Shown: positions 11,413-23,929, counted from the first letter of the stretch. The stretch is DNA of 64,000 bases from Adiantum capillus-veneris (GCA_014529385.2 CM043945.1:145803741-145867740); one strand, 5' to 3'. Translations and numbers: made by a program. The notes: generated from the letters alone by a model not told the origin.

Positions 11413-12433
11413 TTGTAAGGTGCAGCGGAATGAATGTTTGCGCTTCGCTCAAGATGAGTGCTCCGAACTGTGCTCAAGGTTCCTTTTGTTCTTATGGAAG
11501 GTAGAGCCTTCCGTTCTTAATGAGAGAATGCTATGATCACAAACAAAGTGAATGGACACTGTGCGTGCAAGTGTATGAGATTGAGAGATAGAGAGAGAAG
11601 AGAGATACGACACCAGAGATGTTGTAAAACCCTCCTCCGAAGGCCCCACTCTCGTTGGCGAGAGTGGTCTACGATTGATTGCACAAACGGGTACAATGAT
11701 GATGCATGAACTGATGCAGATCTAGACTATGTCGATGATGACAATAGGGCTGAAAAAGGCTAACTGCTGAAATCTGTTGCAGATGAAGCACTGAAATTCG
11801 GAGCTGTTTTGGGCTGTTGAAAAACGTTGAGATGCTGTGATGAAAAACGTTGTTCTGCTGTTGTCGTTAGGGCTGAAAACGTTGCCTGATTTGATGCGAA
11901 TGAAGGCTGAAAAACGCAGCGTGCTTTGATACCAATGTAAGGTGCAACGGAATGAATGTTGTACTTTCTCAAGATGAGTGATCCATATTTTGCTCAAGGT
12001 TCCTTTTAGTTCTCCCTTCGTTCTTGCTGAGAAGTTGCCTGTTGAGCAATGGTGCTCCTGCTGCCTCTTCTGCCAATTAGTGCTAGCCTAGGTTTGCTCA
12101 TATACAAACTTACTCAATTTGCCCTACCTACTTTTCAACAAAAGTCACTTAAAAATAATAAGTGAAAAATGTCAAAAAAAAAGGAAAAATAGGCTAAATG
12201 CACTGGAAAATTCCCCTGAAGGTTTTTGATGGATTCTGATGGGAATGCTTATGATCATGCTGTGTGCAACCAGAGGATATGTATCTACACTAAGTGTCTA
12301 GACATGCATGGTCTACGAACAGACTCACAAAAAGTGCCAGATCATTGCTAAATCTAGGCTGACTGGATTGACTGAACCCTTGCCGTGTTGTAGCTTGTCC
12401 ACGGACACATAGGGTTGGATGTGTCACGTGACA
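11413..12433 (-). mobile_element. Two adjoining fossil family-A LTR copies
   Basis: One copy begins TGTAAGGTGCAGCGG at about 11413. A second begins TGTAAGGTGCAACGG at about 11938, directly after CTTTGATACCAA, a diverged antisense methionine primer site. The second ends at GTGTCACGTGACA near 12433, the inverse of the solo LTR start. Both are incomplete and diverged. Confidence 0.7.
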
Positions 12434-12736
12434 CTGTCGCCATTGGCCAAGTTTGCTGTGACCCCTCCAGATGTAGCAGGATGTAGACACATTGTGGTTC
12501 ACTTCCTTGTTGATATGCAGTACCCGCCATGCTATGTACACATTCATTAGAATTTAGGACTCCTGGACAGAAGAGGTTGCTTTACGCACGGCTCGGTCTA
12601 CCTGGACTTGGGCCAGGCACTCTTTGCAGTCACACTTATCTAGAGGATGCTCGGATGCGGATTACTCCCCATCCAAGCCAGCCTCGAAGATAGCACGTCT
12701 AGCTACTGCAGCAACATCTGTTCTCTCTCGCTCCCC

Positions 12737-13715
12737 ATGAGGATCGTCTCATGGAACGTGCAGGGATTAGGTGGGCCCCAGTTTAAGCGTCAGAGGGGTC
12801 GATTGCGTCAGGAGCTTCAGCGTTGCCTTGTGGGAGGAGAGATTGATCTTCTTATGCTACAGGAGCATCATCTATGTGAGAGCTGCATTAGACGATGTGG
12901 TCAGCTCTTGCGTGGACGATATGAGACTTTTTGGTCAACTGCTTTTGGACCCAGAGGGCCGAGGCATCCAGGGTGGTATATGTATGACTATTGCGGAGTC
13001 TCTATGGCAGGCCATTGTGGGCAGAGGGATTATTGTGCCAGGCAGGGCTCAGTGGATCACTATGCAGGTTCAGGGTTGCCTTGTGGGGTTCCTGAATATA
13101 TATGCGCCCAATGTGGCAAGTGCACGAGCAGAGTTTTGGTCACAGATTGTTGAGTTTCTGCCGCAAGCAGAGTAATGGTGCATCGGGGGTGACTTCAACA
13201 TGTTGGAGGACCCTTTTGATAGGATTGGTGGTAGCCACGCTACTGTGCAGGGAGTTGAGCTGGCAGCTTGGGAGAGGTTTTGTATGACTCTGAGGGTTTC
13301 AGATGTGTGGCAACACTCTAGCTTTGTGAGGCCCCCAGACAGCCTGGCCTTCTCTCGTTCGGACCGCATAGTGGGAGGAGTGAATCTATTGCGGATTGAT
13401 CGCTTCTACACTAGTGACTTTTTTTGTGACTTGGGTGGGACAGTTGGCATTCTGGCAGGGACTTCCTTCTCGGACCATGCACAAATGATCCTCACAGTGA
13501 CATATAGGCAGAGGCGAGGGAGCACGATGCTTCGCATCCCTGAGAGGGTCTTGCTGGACTCTGCACTCAGAGAGCGAGTGAAGGCTCTTTGGACAGAGAG
13601 CTTGGACATGCAGGATTCTCCTGCTGACAGAGTGGCCTTAGGACTAGCTCAGCTTAGTCGTTTCTTTCTCCAGGAGTCCTTGGCTCGCCTAATTGCAGTG
13701 AGAGAGGAGGAGTAG
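12737..13715 (+). pseudogene. LINE ORF2 N-terminus: endonuclease domain
   Basis: It starts at ATG 12737 with MRIVSWNVQGLGG, the classic EEP endonuclease opening. Further motifs are LMLQEHHL, NIYAPN (in the shifted frame), WCIGGDFNMLEDPFDR with catalytic GDFN at 13188-13199, RIDRFYTS, and SDH at 13470-13478. In active LINEs it nicks target DNA to prime reverse transcription. The frame changes at about 12.85-12.90 kb, and in-frame stops lie at 13173-13175 (TAA) and 13713-13715 (TAG). An alternative upstream ATG at 12647 adds 30 residues without family similarity. Confidence 0.88.
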
Positions 13716-15091
13716 CGTCTCAAATGGGGCGTTGCTTCCTTGCAGAGGATGCAGGAGCAGCATCCAGATAGTCCCTGGTTGGAGGAGCAGTTACAGCAGG
13801 CTCGCCAGGAGTTTGTTAGCACAGAGGAGCGGCGCCATGAGTTTGCTTTCCACCGACAGGCATCTCAGTGGACGCAGGTGGGTGACAGAGTGATTGGTGC
13901 TTTCTTTGAGGCAGTGGGACCTCGGCATATGCATGCCAAGGTCAGTCAATTGAGGAGGCTCGACGGGTTAGTTGCTTGTGAGCCAGAGGACATGCGTGCA
14001 GTTGCTACTGACTTTTACTGTGAGTTACTATCTGTAGAGCCTCAGTCAGAGCGTCAGGATGCATGTAGGGAGCAGGTGTGTGCACAAATGCCTTGCCTTG
14101 TGATTGAGGAGATGCGTCAGAGACTTGAGCTGCCACTTCAGCTTGAGGAGTTGTACACGGCTCTTAGTGCACTCCCAGTTTTTTCTTGGAGTACTAGGAC
14201 TTGCTTGGCCCAGATCTCTGTAGTGCTTTCCAATACATCTTGCACACAAGAGAGATGCCTGACAACATGAGTGAGGGTTTGATCTACCTCATTTCCAAGG
14301 AGAGTGGCTCCTTGGATGAGATTCGACAATGGCGCCCCATCGCCATCCTCAACTCAGCCTAGAAAATTCTTGCCAAGGCTCTGAGTTTGAGGATCCAGCC
14401 ACTTCTAGAGAGCCTTATACATGGGACTCAGACTGGTTTTGTCAAGGAGCGTAGTATCCTTGACAACATCTTTACTTTTTGGGAGGCTTCTGCCCTTGCG
14501 AGGCTCCGTGGTGAGGATCCGGTGATTCTTCGTCTCGATTTTGAGAAGGCCTACGATAGAGTTGAGTGGGACTTTCTAGAGGGCACTCTACGCAGGATGG
14601 GCTTTTTATATGCTTGGATCAAAGGGGTGTCAGCTTTGTACAGACGAGCACATAGTCAGGTACTTTTGTCAGGAGGTACAGGTGATCGTTTCATGCTTAT
14701 ACGTTCGGTCAGACAAGGGTGCCCTCTTACCCCCTTCCTCTTTCTGTTCTATCCTGAGGCGATGAGTAGGTTTTTGGTGTCGCAGCAGGCTGGTTTGCGG
14801 GGCTTAGCACTTCCTATTCGGGGAGATGAGCTACTGGACGCTGAGTTTGCCGACGATTCAGCCTTGTACTTGGATGGCCAGGAGGCCAACCTTCACAGGT
14901 GTGAGCAGGCTCTTGAGACCTTTTGTTGTGCATCTGGCGCACTGATCAACTGGAGAAAGACAGTGGCTTTCTCGGTTGGTAGTGCTCCTGTGCCCGATTG
15001 GATGCCAGGTGAGGGTTTCAAGTGGATTCCCCCAGGGACTACAGTTCAGTACTTGGGCTGTCAGGCTGGTCTGGACTTGTCTCCCGAGTAG
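13716..15091 (+). pseudogene. LINE ORF2 middle: linker and reverse transcriptase
   Basis: The linker (13740-14270) contains HRQASQWTQVGDR, as in plant L1 proteins. The RT domain shows IRQWRPIAILNS, GFVKERSILDN, motif A LDFEKAYDRVEW (14534-14569), RQGCPLTPFLF and the catalytic FADD (14846-14857), then a thumb-like segment. A frame change lies between about 14200 and 14270, and stops at 14360-14362 (TAG) and 15089-15091 (TAG) interrupt it. It follows the endonuclease in the same orientation. An active copy would copy its own mRNA at the target site. Confidence 0.88.
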
Positions 15092-17016
15092 CAGATTGCT
15101 CCCCTCCTCCTGTCTATCAGGAGGAAGTTGTTACATTGGAGCTCAGCACGACTTTCTTTGGCTGGTAAAGTTGTAGTGGCCAACCGGGTGTTTTTGGCGA
15201 CTATGTGGTACATCACTTCTTGCTGGATCTTCTCGAGTTCTTGTATCTGACATTTAGATAGCCCGGGCCAAAGTGGCTTGGCAGGTCATCACTCTTCCTT
15301 GTTCACAGGGAGGGCTTAGGATCATTGACCCAGCACAGCAGAGCAGAGCCCTTCTTGGGAAGTTCATAGTCAGAGGACTTCTTCCAGGTGAGGAGCCCTG
15401 GAAGGAGTTCTTGCTACAGCAGCTTCGTGCTAGGGTGCCTCAAACGGGAGGCCCCTGGCGACCTTCGACCAGATGGATCTTCACAGAGATGCGCAGAGTT
15501 GGTATGAGCAGGAGACTGGAGGACCGCTTCGCTGTGAGTTTTGCTTCGATATTGGGAGCATTTGCAACGAGGCCTGGAGCAGCGACAACCTACTTGCACG
15601 GAGGAGCGCCTACGACAGCCCCTTGTTTGGAATCCCATGGTTAGCACTCAGAGAGGCCACTTGGTTGGTAGTCGGCCTCATGTTTCCTGGGGTCCCATGG
15701 TAGCGGGTCCAACATGCTCTTTATGTGACTGGTTAGAGTTTTCAGGCTTGTCAGAGAAGTTGCAGGGTTTCCAGCTATAGGGCATGAGAGGGGTGCAGAG
15801 CATGTGCCAGGACATCTCAGAGGTAGTTCCAGCTGAGTGGCTCACACCTCTCGAGCCAGTAGCACCCAGGTGGATAGGAGCCTTTACACGAATGGAGGTT
15901 CTCATCTCAGTTCGGGCCTGCTGAGAGATTGTTCCCTCCCTTTTTTTCGAGTTACAGGGTGAGGGACGCTTATAGCGAGTTGCAGTAGAGGCCCCGCAGG
16001 TGGCAGAGTGCTGTTTTCAGAGGATCCGAGTGGTGGGCATCTGTGGGAGGACTTGTGTCATCGATCCTGACCAAACAACCCTTGAGACTGGACACTGGAG
16101 GCTGTGGGCTTGGGAGTGTTGTCCACTGGCACGAGTACAGTGGGATCCTTGAGAGTGGCTTTGGAGGGACCCTTTCTCTTCTGCAGACCACCCAGGTGTC
16201 CCTTTCTTTCAGTACACTGTTCGACTGGGACGTCACATACTGGCAGCACAGAGAGAGGCTCGCCCCGCTGCAGCACCTCATTGGCAGGAGGGTCTCACAA
16301 CTGAGTTCTTGGCAGCCTTTTGGGAGAGGTTGTGGGACTCCAGACAGCCGAGGCGAGTCACCTTGTTTCAATGGCTGGTCGCACACAGAGCTACAGCAGT
16401 TGGGAGTTGGCTAGTGCATAGTGGTCTCTCGGCCGCATGTGCAGCTTGTGACAATCTTGTGGAGAGTGAGCGTCACTGTCTTTGGGACTGTCCTTTGGCA
16501 CAGTAGGTGTGGCTTTGTGTTCTTCAGCTGATGCCTGGTCTTTCCACGGCTCGACAGTACACTTGGGGAGCAACTGCTTGGTCCACCCTCACGGGCCCGG
16601 CACTTCAGTTTGAGCTATCTTCCACGAGCAGGATGATACTGATGCAAGGGGGGCGACCTACACTCCAGCCTGCCACCACAGAGCTTACTCCACAGGAGTC
16701 GTGCAGTGAGAGAGAGGAGTGTTGGGATCCCATCAGTGGCCTGACACTCTGGTTCATCTGGCGGGCCCGTTGCTTCCGCATCTTTGAGGCTCGCCCTGTG
16801 CCACCAGCAGAGACTGTTTGCGATCTTTGGCTAGACCTGATCCACACTCTCAGAGGACAACTCGAGAGACTCCTGGGCAGCTCCGACCGCATGCAGGAGC
16901 GCAGAGAGGCTTTACTTCGACTCTGGCGTCCTAGGCCTTTTTACACCTTGGTCCAGGGTGTACTTAGATGTCACTACCGTCCACCTGTGTGGCTTTTCCC
17001 TCCTCCCATCTCTTGA
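15092..17016 (+). pseudogene. LINE ORF2 C-terminus with RVT zinc-finger-like region
   Basis: 15120-15640 keeps ARLSLAGKVVVANRV and the LPCSQGGLRIIDP segment typical of plant L1. 16309-16506 contains FQWLVAHRATAVGSWL followed by CAACDNLVESERHCLWDCP, the Cys/His arrangement of the zf-RVT region. LWFIWRARC follows, and the reading frame ends at 17014-17016. A TAG at 16504-16506 and several frame changes (15.2-16.3 kb) break it. The region is thought to bind nucleic acid. Confidence 0.8.
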
Positions 17017-17160
17017 TTTAGCCTCTTTGTACATTTGGTGTTTTTTCATTGGGAGAGTCTCCCCATCATGGTTGTTTTAGCCCTCTCGCAAGGTGGTTGT
17101 AGCCCTATGGGCAGTTTCATTAACTAATAGAAGGATCTTTTTCTCGAAAAAAAAAAAAAA
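17017..17160 (+). other. LINE 3' UTR and poly(A)
   Basis: A T-rich untranslated segment containing repeated TTGTAGCCCT/TTTTAGCCCT phrases ends in a run of about 14 A. The poly(A) marks target-primed insertion. Confidence 0.8.
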
Positions 17161-19532
17161 GAATGCCATGGCTAACTGTAACTGGTTCCTAGTTCGAGAA
17201 GAACCCCTACCACATGGACGAAAGATAACATGCCAGTCTAAGGATAGGGGAAGTAGGTGTGTCCTGAGAGGTACAGTCTCTAGGGATCAATATGGAAGAC
17301 GAGGCATAGAACTACTGCTCGGATGCACTGGGAAGAGCAACCGTCACACCACAAATCCGAAAGACTAGGCAACCATCGAAATGGCTAAAGAAGACATCCG
17401 CCAAGATAATAACTGCAATGTGGACTCAAGCACACCATCCAAGGCCACAAGGAATGGGCAAAGGAAACCAAGGACTTGAAGACACCATGCATGGTACTCC
17501 ATTGAATGGAGCACGGAAGTCAATTGAAGATAATAACCTGGAAGCCCTCTCTGAAAGAGAAGTATCCTCAAAAGTATGCTATAAGGTAACAACTGACTCA
17601 ACCCACGCTGGAACAGAGCAAACACTGTCACTGAAAGCTCAAGAGTTGAAGCTGAGAACTCCCCAAGATAGGAAGTCCCCCTCCCGCTCAATTCTGAAAA
17701 AGAGAATGAGTACCACGGAAAGAAATTTGAGACAACCTGGAGTAAAACTGCTTCCTCCGTGATTGAGTAGCAAGACCAGAATCTCATGGAACTCAAGACT
17801 CAAAGAGAATCACACCATCGGTAAACTCGGACTCCTAAGAATAGGAAGACCTGAAAGGTCGTCACCTGAGGATCATGTTTGCCAAAGAAGCCGTCTGAGT
17901 CCAATACCTAGCTACTCAAGCAAACTCCTTGAGATCAAACCAAATGTCCGCCGTATCTCTGCATTTGCCAAGATCAAAACTTGTAGATACAATTCAATAC
18001 AATATGCCAAACTACATGAAAACTCGGAAGAGCACATATACTCCCAATGTTGTAACTTGCTTCCTTAAAATCTTCATCAATATCGTCCTTTGTACTTTTG
18101 CTAAGAAGAATATACCCATAATTGAACTGTGCAATCAACATCCAATACACAACATAACTCCAATACTCAAAAGGAGAGTAAAGGAACCAGCTCGGGGAAC
18201 AAGCTCGTGAGGAATGCTGGGGCTGATTTGTAACATGCCAAAAAGCTGGGCAAAGGACTACAAGGGAAGAACCTGCTATACTAGCCAGCCGTGGCTAAAT
18301 CTGCACACCTGAAGAAAGGCTGCCCTCAAGGTTGGAGCTCTCCAAAGGGATGTATGGAGGAAGCATCCAAATGTTGCTGACTGTGGGAGTAGGAACTAGA
18401 TGTCCCCACCAACTGTCGACACTACGTGCAAACCTGTCATCCAGAGGATTGCAACAAATCTGCTATCGATCACCAAGAAAAAAAACTGCCTACTGAAAGA
18501 TGAAAACCTGTCCCAGAACTGGGGCTGACGAGCTCACTAGAAGTCGTAAACTGTCCCACAACTGGTACTGACGCGCTCACAAGAAGTCATAAACTGTCCC
18601 TCATCTGGTACTGACAAGCTCACAAAAGAGCAAAGGAAGTGACCAAATTTGTAGGGCCACACTACCACTATGGAAAGGAGAGAACATGGAGAAAGGAAGG
18701 GTCCACACTCCAACAAAACCTCCTCAAACTGTTGTCATTGTTGGCCAAGGGTCTGGCACCACATGCTCCACCTCTAAACCTCATCCAAGGGAAGTCGGAT
18801 GATCAAACACGAAGTGGTTCTGGAGATAGAAGTATCCCCCTTTGCTTGTCAAAGCCAACTCCAACACATGCACTGGAACATGCACCTGCTGCATACTGGA
18901 TAAACAAGCCGGAACTGGAACTTCCATCCTTAGATGGAAAATGAAAAATCAATGAACACCATCTGCTTCAAGACGGGACGAGATCCCCCTTGTCATCCAT
19001 AATCCACAGTCTAGTACAAGGGTGCAACTGAATCATCAACCTACTACCCATCGGATAGGTAGCTCCAAGAAAGACGTGCATTTGCAAAAGGCAAAGCAAA
19101 TCTGCCAATCCATCTCCTCGAAGAAAACGCAACCATAGAAAGCTCCTCCAAAAGGGATGAAGATGATTCTACTCCTGTCCAAACACTTCTGTCTGAAGAA
19201 GTTGGAAATGAATAGCTCCCCTCTGGATCCAACAACCGCATGCTTGCTCTCCTTGTGGGAAAGCACGGTAACATGACTCCATCTGGGATAACGAGAGCAA
19301 TCCAGCATTGCTACACATCCTAAGTCCTCCATCGGGTTCCCCTCGGTGAACACAAGTCGGGGTAATCAAGGGTAAAGACGGGGAAGTGGTAGACCATGAT
19401 CCAAGGCCTCCACATACCCAAAGCTGCCCCAAATTTGGAGAAAAAATCAGCAAGCTTCTTCTCTCTCAATCATGTCCAAAACCACACCGGATCAGCCACA
19501 TCCAAGCACTCAAGTGGTCGTATAACCATAGA
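17161..19532 (-). mobile_element. Internal region of the family-B LTR element, no recognisable protein
   Basis: Lies between the LINE poly(A) and the antisense primer site at 19533. It should be the 5' part of the internal region read on the minus strand. I recognise no gag or pol motif in any frame, although frames of 90-140 codons occur. It may be a large non-autonomous (LARD-like) element or a very decayed gag leader. A three-copy tandem repeat sits at 18508-18640. Confidence 0.5.
18508..18640. repeat. Three-copy 43-bp tandem repeat
   Basis: CTGTCCC...ACTGG..CTGAC..GCTCAC..GAAGTC.TAAA recurs at about 18508, 18551 and 18594 with a few changes between copies. It is probably slippage inside the family-B internal region. 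Confidence 0.75.
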
Positions 19533-19544
19533 GCTCTGATACCA
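19533..19544 (-). other. Antisense primer binding site
   Basis: GCTCTGATACCA is the exact complement of TGGTATCAGAGC, the initiator-methionine primer site. It sits directly beside the LTR that starts at 19545, which fixes the orientation of the element as minus. Confidence 0.9.
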
Positions 19545-20178
19545 TGTCAAAGGTGGCAACGGAAGATGCAATGAAGACAAGGAACTGGCTCGTGATCCGG
19601 TGGGTACCTCGACTCCGATCTAGAACACCTGCAATGCCAAACACATGAACAAGGCACACCTGTGGAGAAGAGAGATCATTGACCCTGGCTGCCGCCGAAC
19701 TCCTCCATGGCTGCCCAGCAGAAAACGCTAGGAGGCTGCCTGAGAAAAACACCAATGAAAGGGGCTGCTGGAAATGCTGCGCCATCTCCTCCTATTGGTG
19801 GCCAAAAACGCCAGAAAGTGATGCACCCTTGGGCACCCTGCAGGGCTGAGAACAAGGCATAAGTACCCCTCCCAGAGGCCTATATATAGGCCTCTGCTGG
19901 CTGCTGCTGACCCCACATCTCGGACCCACGACCAAGCCAATAAATCCATAAATGGGAAATAAGGGAAGAAATGGCCTAGAGGGCCCTGGGAAGGCAAAGA
20001 GGCATGCTAAGGGGGGAACAGGAGCCTACATAGCTTTGGAACTGAACCAAAACCCGAAACATGGCAAGACATGAGAGAACAACCTCACACTGGCCGGGCA
20101 CAGCCACAAAACAGCCCTCACTCCCTAATGTGCTCTTGGGCGATACCAGAGCTACCACCGGAGAGGAATATGAACTTA
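19545..20178 (-). mobile_element. Fossil LTR, family B (5' LTR of an antisense element)
   Basis: It begins TGTCAAAGGTGG after the primer site and ends near GAATATGAACTT, next to a poly-C run. 19727-20178 matches 1126-1595. It contains a 22-bp perfect palindrome around TATATATA at 19874-19895, the probable core promoter. It is diverged and of old or moderate age. Confidence 0.75.
19874..19895. promoter_or_regulatory. Palindromic TATA element in family-B LTR
   Basis: A 22-bp perfect palindrome has GGCCTATATATAGGCC at its centre. The other family-B copy keeps it almost whole at about 1275-1296. A TATA box inside a perfect dyad could in principle support transcription in both directions (inference). 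Confidence 0.6.
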
Positions 20179-22590
20179 AACCCCCCCCCCCCCCCCCCCA
20201 ATCTGCTCTACAATTGCAGCCCTAGGACAGATCACAAACGGCGTAGACTTGGAGGTTCATGGCAGAGAAGCAGTTGAGCGGGAGTAAAGGCAATTGTGGT
20301 GATGACAGCCATGATGAGATTTCGAGGCAAGGGTCAATGATAGCAGGAGAGGGCCGCATGCGTGTGCGCGTGCGCGCGCGCGCACACACACAGACACACA
20401 CACACACACACACACACAGAGAGAGATTGCACAAATTAGTGTTGGTACTCTCACTTGCAAGGTTGAAGAGAGCTTTTGCAAGTGGCTAGCATAGCAATAT
20501 TTCCACTAAACAACCCACAATGACAAACAGTCTATTCAACTGCCTTTCAAATGGCAACAAACTCATCATTAAAAACAGTCTAAAAGATGTTTGTTGGCAA
20601 CCTCAGCATATAAACCTTGCCCAATTTTGATAGCTCCTCTGCAGTTACAAGCTTGTATAACATTTTTGTACTTTATTGTTGGAAAAATGCTATCATGTGT
20701 GTGTGTGTGTGTGTGTGAACCTTCAAGAGGCTCACAATAATTCCCACCTTATGACTTACCCCAACATCATGAGCTTCTGTTCGGGAGGCACCGCATACCT
20801 AGCTAGGTACGATTGGGGGCAAGGGACCACCGGTCCCCAAGGCTCCTTTTTCCTACATGAGAAAATTTCTAAATCTTCTTGTGTATATGTAGGCCAATAA
20901 GGATGAGTACTTGGTGAGAGAGAGATGGAAAGATGCATGAACTCGGACACACTTAGCTCTTAGAGCCTCTTTGCAGTCACCATGTTGGACATATCTGCAA
21001 TGAATTTGTTGTAAGAGATAATTTCTCCAATTGGACGAACATTGCCAACTTCTTGTGTTTTGGCAAACGGACTACACTCTTCATTGTCAGGGTGTTTTTA
21101 AAAGCAAGCGTCATTCTCAAACAACCCAATGTTGCAACTCCATCCTAAGGAAAACCCCCACTCCACATTTACTAACTTTTGATCGTGTATAGATTTAGTA
21201 ATTTCTTGCACTTTACCACATGCCTCCAAGATGTAAGTGTAGGTGATCATACTTGGAGAGAGGCCTTCTAAAAGAACAAGGGGACTAATGCATGCTCATG
21301 TCCACACAACCACCTTCTCTCATAGGCTCCTTGCTCTATCTTTAGAACGACCCCTTGACTCCTATAGCTAGGGTTGTCTAGGGACGATCCCCCCCCCCCC
21401 CCCCCGCCCCCCCCCCCAAAAAAAAAAAAAAAAAACCCGTTGCGGTCCTACGCTTGTCATGACATTGCTTCTCCCTTGGAGAGTTTTTTTTCTCGAAAAT
21501 AACAATGAAAGAACCCCTCTTAAGAACAAGATTTTTTCCCTCTATTCTTGCATTAGGTCAACTGATCTGATCCACTTGACAAGTACGAAATATGGTACTC
21601 ATTTGTGGCTTGTAAAAAAAACTAAATTTGATCAAATATCCTCTTAAGACTTGAACTTTGGTTGCAAAAATTGAATCATAGTAATAACATGCATCATTGC
21701 ATGTAGGCCAAAAGTTAGGCAGAATCTGAAAATATATAAAGTTTGTATCTCGCGGATTAAAAAATATGTGCCATAATAGTGAATTTTTCCAATCAAATGC
21801 GCACCGTTATATTAAAACGCAAGCTTTGCTTGATAGAACTCTCCTTATATGAGACTATTGTGAGATCGTTCTCTCGCTTTTTCCTTTGCTTGCTCTTCCT
21901 TCCATGCAAAGCTAGAAGAGCACCTTGCTTCACACTTTCAAGCTCATGCTCACTCTTAGAAAGAGGTGTCATGTCTGAGGTGAAAACATATTTACTCTCT
22001 TAGTTACATCGACAATTAAGCCTATGAAAATCTCCTTGTGACTACTTGCAAAATAAATCCATTTATCGATAACAATAAATAAATAAATTTGATAGCACCA
22101 AACCATGATGCCCAATTGTGGGTGCTATGGACACTTTTTGCACGTTCCATTACTTCCATTATGAGAGATACTTGTGGAAAATGGACTAAGAGACACAAGT
22201 CTATTCATATCTCTAGGTCATGATAGAAAAGAGTATAGCATTAAGGAAATCATTAATTGATGATACACAATTAAGAGATGCAATGTGATTCAATCTCAAA
22301 ACTTGTTTGGGTTCAAAAAGGCAAAAAAAATTCATAATAAATTTCTTTCAAATTTATGAAGTACAATCATTTTAAGCCAATTCTTAAAGAGAAAACAGTG
22401 CAAAATTCAAAAACAATGTTTTGCTCTCCTCTCTCTAATGGAGTTTTTGATTGGTTCAATGTCAAGCCAAGGGAGTATGTCTCCTCAATTGTGAGAAATG
22501 TCACATTAAGGAGAATCTCTTGCGATTCTCTCAAGAGACAAGGTGTTTCCTTTCTTTCATTCATTCTCCCTTTGTGTGCATAATGTTTGA
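20179..22590. other. Non-coding stretch with simple repeats
   Basis: No gene was recognised. It holds a poly-C run (about 20178-20199), an alternating CG/CA tract (about 20366-20419), a GT tract (20694-20717) and a C-run followed by an A-run (21389-21436). The rest is AT-rich unique-looking sequence. Reading frames of 60-76 codons here are within chance expectation. Confidence 0.6.

Positions 22591-22652
<62 letters not shown>
22589..22652. repeat. (TC)n(AC)n compound microsatellite
   Basis: About 36 bases of TC are followed by about 28 bases of AC. The same TC-to-AC layout occurs at 23493-23527, 23931-23988 and 35234-35309, so this compound form is common in the window. Confidence 0.9.
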
Positions 22653-22654
<2 letters not shown>

Positions 22655-23494
22655 CTAGCTGACAATTCCTTGACTAACCCTTCGCTGTGACTACTTCCCT
22701 CTTTGGTAATCTTGCTCTCGCTATCAGGACAGCACTAGTGACTTTTTTAAACTTTGGCTGGCTATAGATAAACCTTGAATGCATTGGTATACTTTATCCA
22801 TAATCTGTTCAGTTTGGAAAATAATGACCCATGAGACAGACACACACACACACACACACACACACATTATTGGGTTAACAGACAATGGCTGGATTATCAT
22901 ATAAATTAGTAGCCCTAAATATAGGATGCCTTAAATTCCCTCTCAAGTCTGATAATAGACACACACATTCCTAACCTGGCAACATAACACACGTCTACAT
23001 CCTATTGGTCCAAGGTATGCATGGACACTCACATGCGTAGTACTATCGGTAAGGTGGTCGTTACACACCTTCAAGGTCATTATCTTATCCAACATTATCT
23101 TGGTTGGAGCATGCATATTTACTCGGAAGTATATGATTTCTCTTTAATATTGTTAGCCGAAGCCCCACTTGTTGACCTTCAATTATCTTAGTGTTCATAC
23201 ACATATGGGTACATTACTGTCAGCTAGATCGCTTACATAAGTCTATGGGAAGGATTTATGTGGTTTTGCATAATACACCCACCCACACAAATATCTTCAC
23301 ATGAACCCCTCATAACTCCTCGTATCTACCCCATTTGCCTCAAAACTGCGCATGAGGTTTTTTCAATCTGACTTTCAAGTGCGCATACAGCTTTCTTTTT
23401 AAACTTGCTAGGCCTCGCTGAGAGCTTGCGCAGGCAGATCCACTCACATACAGCTTCTTGCGCAGGCAGGGAATGCTTCTTGTGACATGGTATG

Positions 23495-23527
<33 letters not shown>

Positions 23528-23929
23528 TGTTTACTCTCGAGGAGGAAAGGGTGAATGGGGGTGAAAGAAGATTGTTTTTTTCAAATGGCAACGGGCAGCT
23601 GGACAATATATTTTTATCAAGTAACCAAAGCCACACCGTTTTACATAAGGTGTGTAATGACTTGCATGGCGGCGTGCAAAAAGCTGCCGACAGCGCGAGC
23701 AGAGAGAGATTGACAGGGCTGTGCAGGAGCGGATTCAGCCCTCGGGGCACAAGATCCTCAAGCCAGGGTGCCCCCTTTTGGTGCGATTCCCGCCAAATTT
23801 AAGTGAGGTCGACAGGAGACCGGTGGCAGGCAGGACGTGATTCCCACACAAGCTTCAAGCAAGAGGCAATTTCCACAGAATTCCCTCGTTTTTTTGTTTA
23901 CGCCTCCCGATGCCACTGCCAAATGTCAA

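Larger units (their letters stand above)
12434..17161 (+). mobile_element. L1-like LINE, decayed, with 3' poly(A)
   Basis: A non-LTR retrotransposon with an apurinic-type endonuclease, reverse transcriptase, a C-terminal RVT zinc-finger-like region, a short 3' UTR and a poly(A) run at about 17147-17160. Its GC content is clearly higher than that of its surroundings. Only about 300 bp precede the endonuclease, so ORF1 is absent and the copy is probably 5' truncated. I found no convincing target-site duplication around the poly(A). It carries one frameshift in the endonuclease and several in-frame stops, so it is inactive. Confidence 0.9.

Noticed and set aside
16043-16414. 123-codon plus-strand frame and overlapping minus-strand frames in the LINE C-terminal part
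   Set aside because: They are other-frame shadows of the GC-rich LINE ORF2; only one frame matches the L1 C-terminus.
19533-19544. Methionine-tRNA-like sequence, also at 1867, 33618, 34281 and 52970
   Set aside because: Each is a 12-base primer site beside an LTR, not part of a tRNA gene; no cloverleaf surrounds any of them.
21389-21436. Poly-C/poly-A junction as a possible transposon tail
   Set aside because: No LINE or SINE body upstream on either strand; probably a simple repeat or an assembly uncertainty.
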